DNA from: Setomelanomma holmii
Lineage: Eukaryota > Ascomycota > Dothideomycetes > Pleosporales > Phaeosphaeriaceae
Reading direction: 5' to 3'
DNA: 64,000 nucleotides
Assembly: GCA_010015745.1 (NCBI GenBank)
Contig: ML978179.1
Location: 248,001-312,000, forward strand
Shown here: piece by piece, positions 63,841-64,000 of the stretch
How the letters are laid out: every line of letters starts with the position of its first letter
How positions within the stretch are numbered: position 1 is the stretch's first letter
The notes under the pieces: model-generated
Database searches by the model: none
The model's input: only the letters and a program-made list of their open reading frames with translations
Told to the model about the DNA's origin: nothing
Position numbers and translations under genes: made by a program

Positions 63841-64000
63841 ATGTCGCCGATCCAAAACAAGAAGGAAGGCGTATACAAGGTTTCGAAATTGAGGCTGAAA
63901 GCCAATAAAGCACCGGAACCAAACGCCCCAGCCAAGCGGCTCGGAAGAATGCGGGAGAGGCAGGTGAAGCCTTCTGGAAGGACGTTGTCCTTGTCCCATG
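63841..64000 (+). CDS. possible 5' end of a gene running off the window
   Basis: An ATG at 63841 opens a frame of 53 codons that stays open to the last base. It is Lys/Arg/Pro-rich (MSPIQNKKEGVYKVSKLRLK), like a basic N-terminal region. No domain is visible in so short a piece. Confidence 0.25.
   Translation, partial: MSPIQNKKEGVYKVSKLRLKANKAPEPNAPAKRLGRMRERQVKPSGRTLSLSH

Noticed and set aside
1..64000. CRISPR arrays, bacterial operons or ribosome binding sites
   Set aside because: No spaced direct repeats of that kind, and the spliced gen structure is eukaryotic.

Overview
The window reads as nuclear DNA of a filamentous ascomycete (Pezizomycotina, most likely a Dothideomycete). Genes are compact and on both strands. 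Introns are mostly 45-80 bp with GT-AG ends and CTAAC/CTGAC-like branch sites. The families are typical of moulds: HET-domain, NACHT-WD40, CE1 esterase, delta-8 sphingolipid desaturase, Fot1/pogo transposon, and small secreted cysteine-rich proteins. The tentative Dothideomycete placement is inference from gene content only.

Layout. 1-9 kb: the 3' end of a cupin gene, a small unrecognised (F-box-like) gene, an NCS1 purine/cytosine permease, a HET-domain protein and a BOR1-type anion transporter. 9.6-25 kb is a conserved block: a Gfd2/YDR514C-like protein, an ING-type PHD-finger protein, a fungal-specific Pro/Gln-rich protein, a short ankyrin-like ORF, an atypical zinc-finger protein and EFR3, the plasma-membrane scaffold of PI4-kinase. 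25.7-40.5 kb is an accessory, decaying island. It holds a reading frame broken by three TGA codons, a NACHT-WD40 pseudogene split by a solo LTR, a Fot1-like transposon with RIP-like stop codons and its own nested insertion, an MFS pseudogene, and a family of six related small secreted cysteine-rich genes (four apparently intact, two broken). 41-48.7 kb: an aquaporin, ribosomal protein S7, a glutathione S-transferase, a CCCH zinc-finger protein and a nucleotidyltransferase-fold protein. 49-56.6 kb: two paralogous HD-domain hydrolases (one with an internal TAA), a CE1 esterase with an internal TGA, a MARVEL-domain protein and a Gfo/Idh/MocA oxidoreductase. 59.4-63.4 kb: a cytochrome-b5-fused delta-8 sphingolipid desaturase, a GGQ-motif mitochondrial RF-1 domain protein, and a small subunit of serine palmitoyltransferase.

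How it fits together. Most genes look independent, as is usual in fungi. Two local themes stand out. One is the secreted-protein cluster lying among transposon remnants and broken self-recognition and transport genes, the architecture typical of fast-evolving effector regions. The other is the placement of two sphingolipid-pathway genes within about 1.5 kb of each other at the right end. Exon coordinates were worked out by hand from splice motifs, reading phase and family conservation. Those marked uncertain need transcript data.
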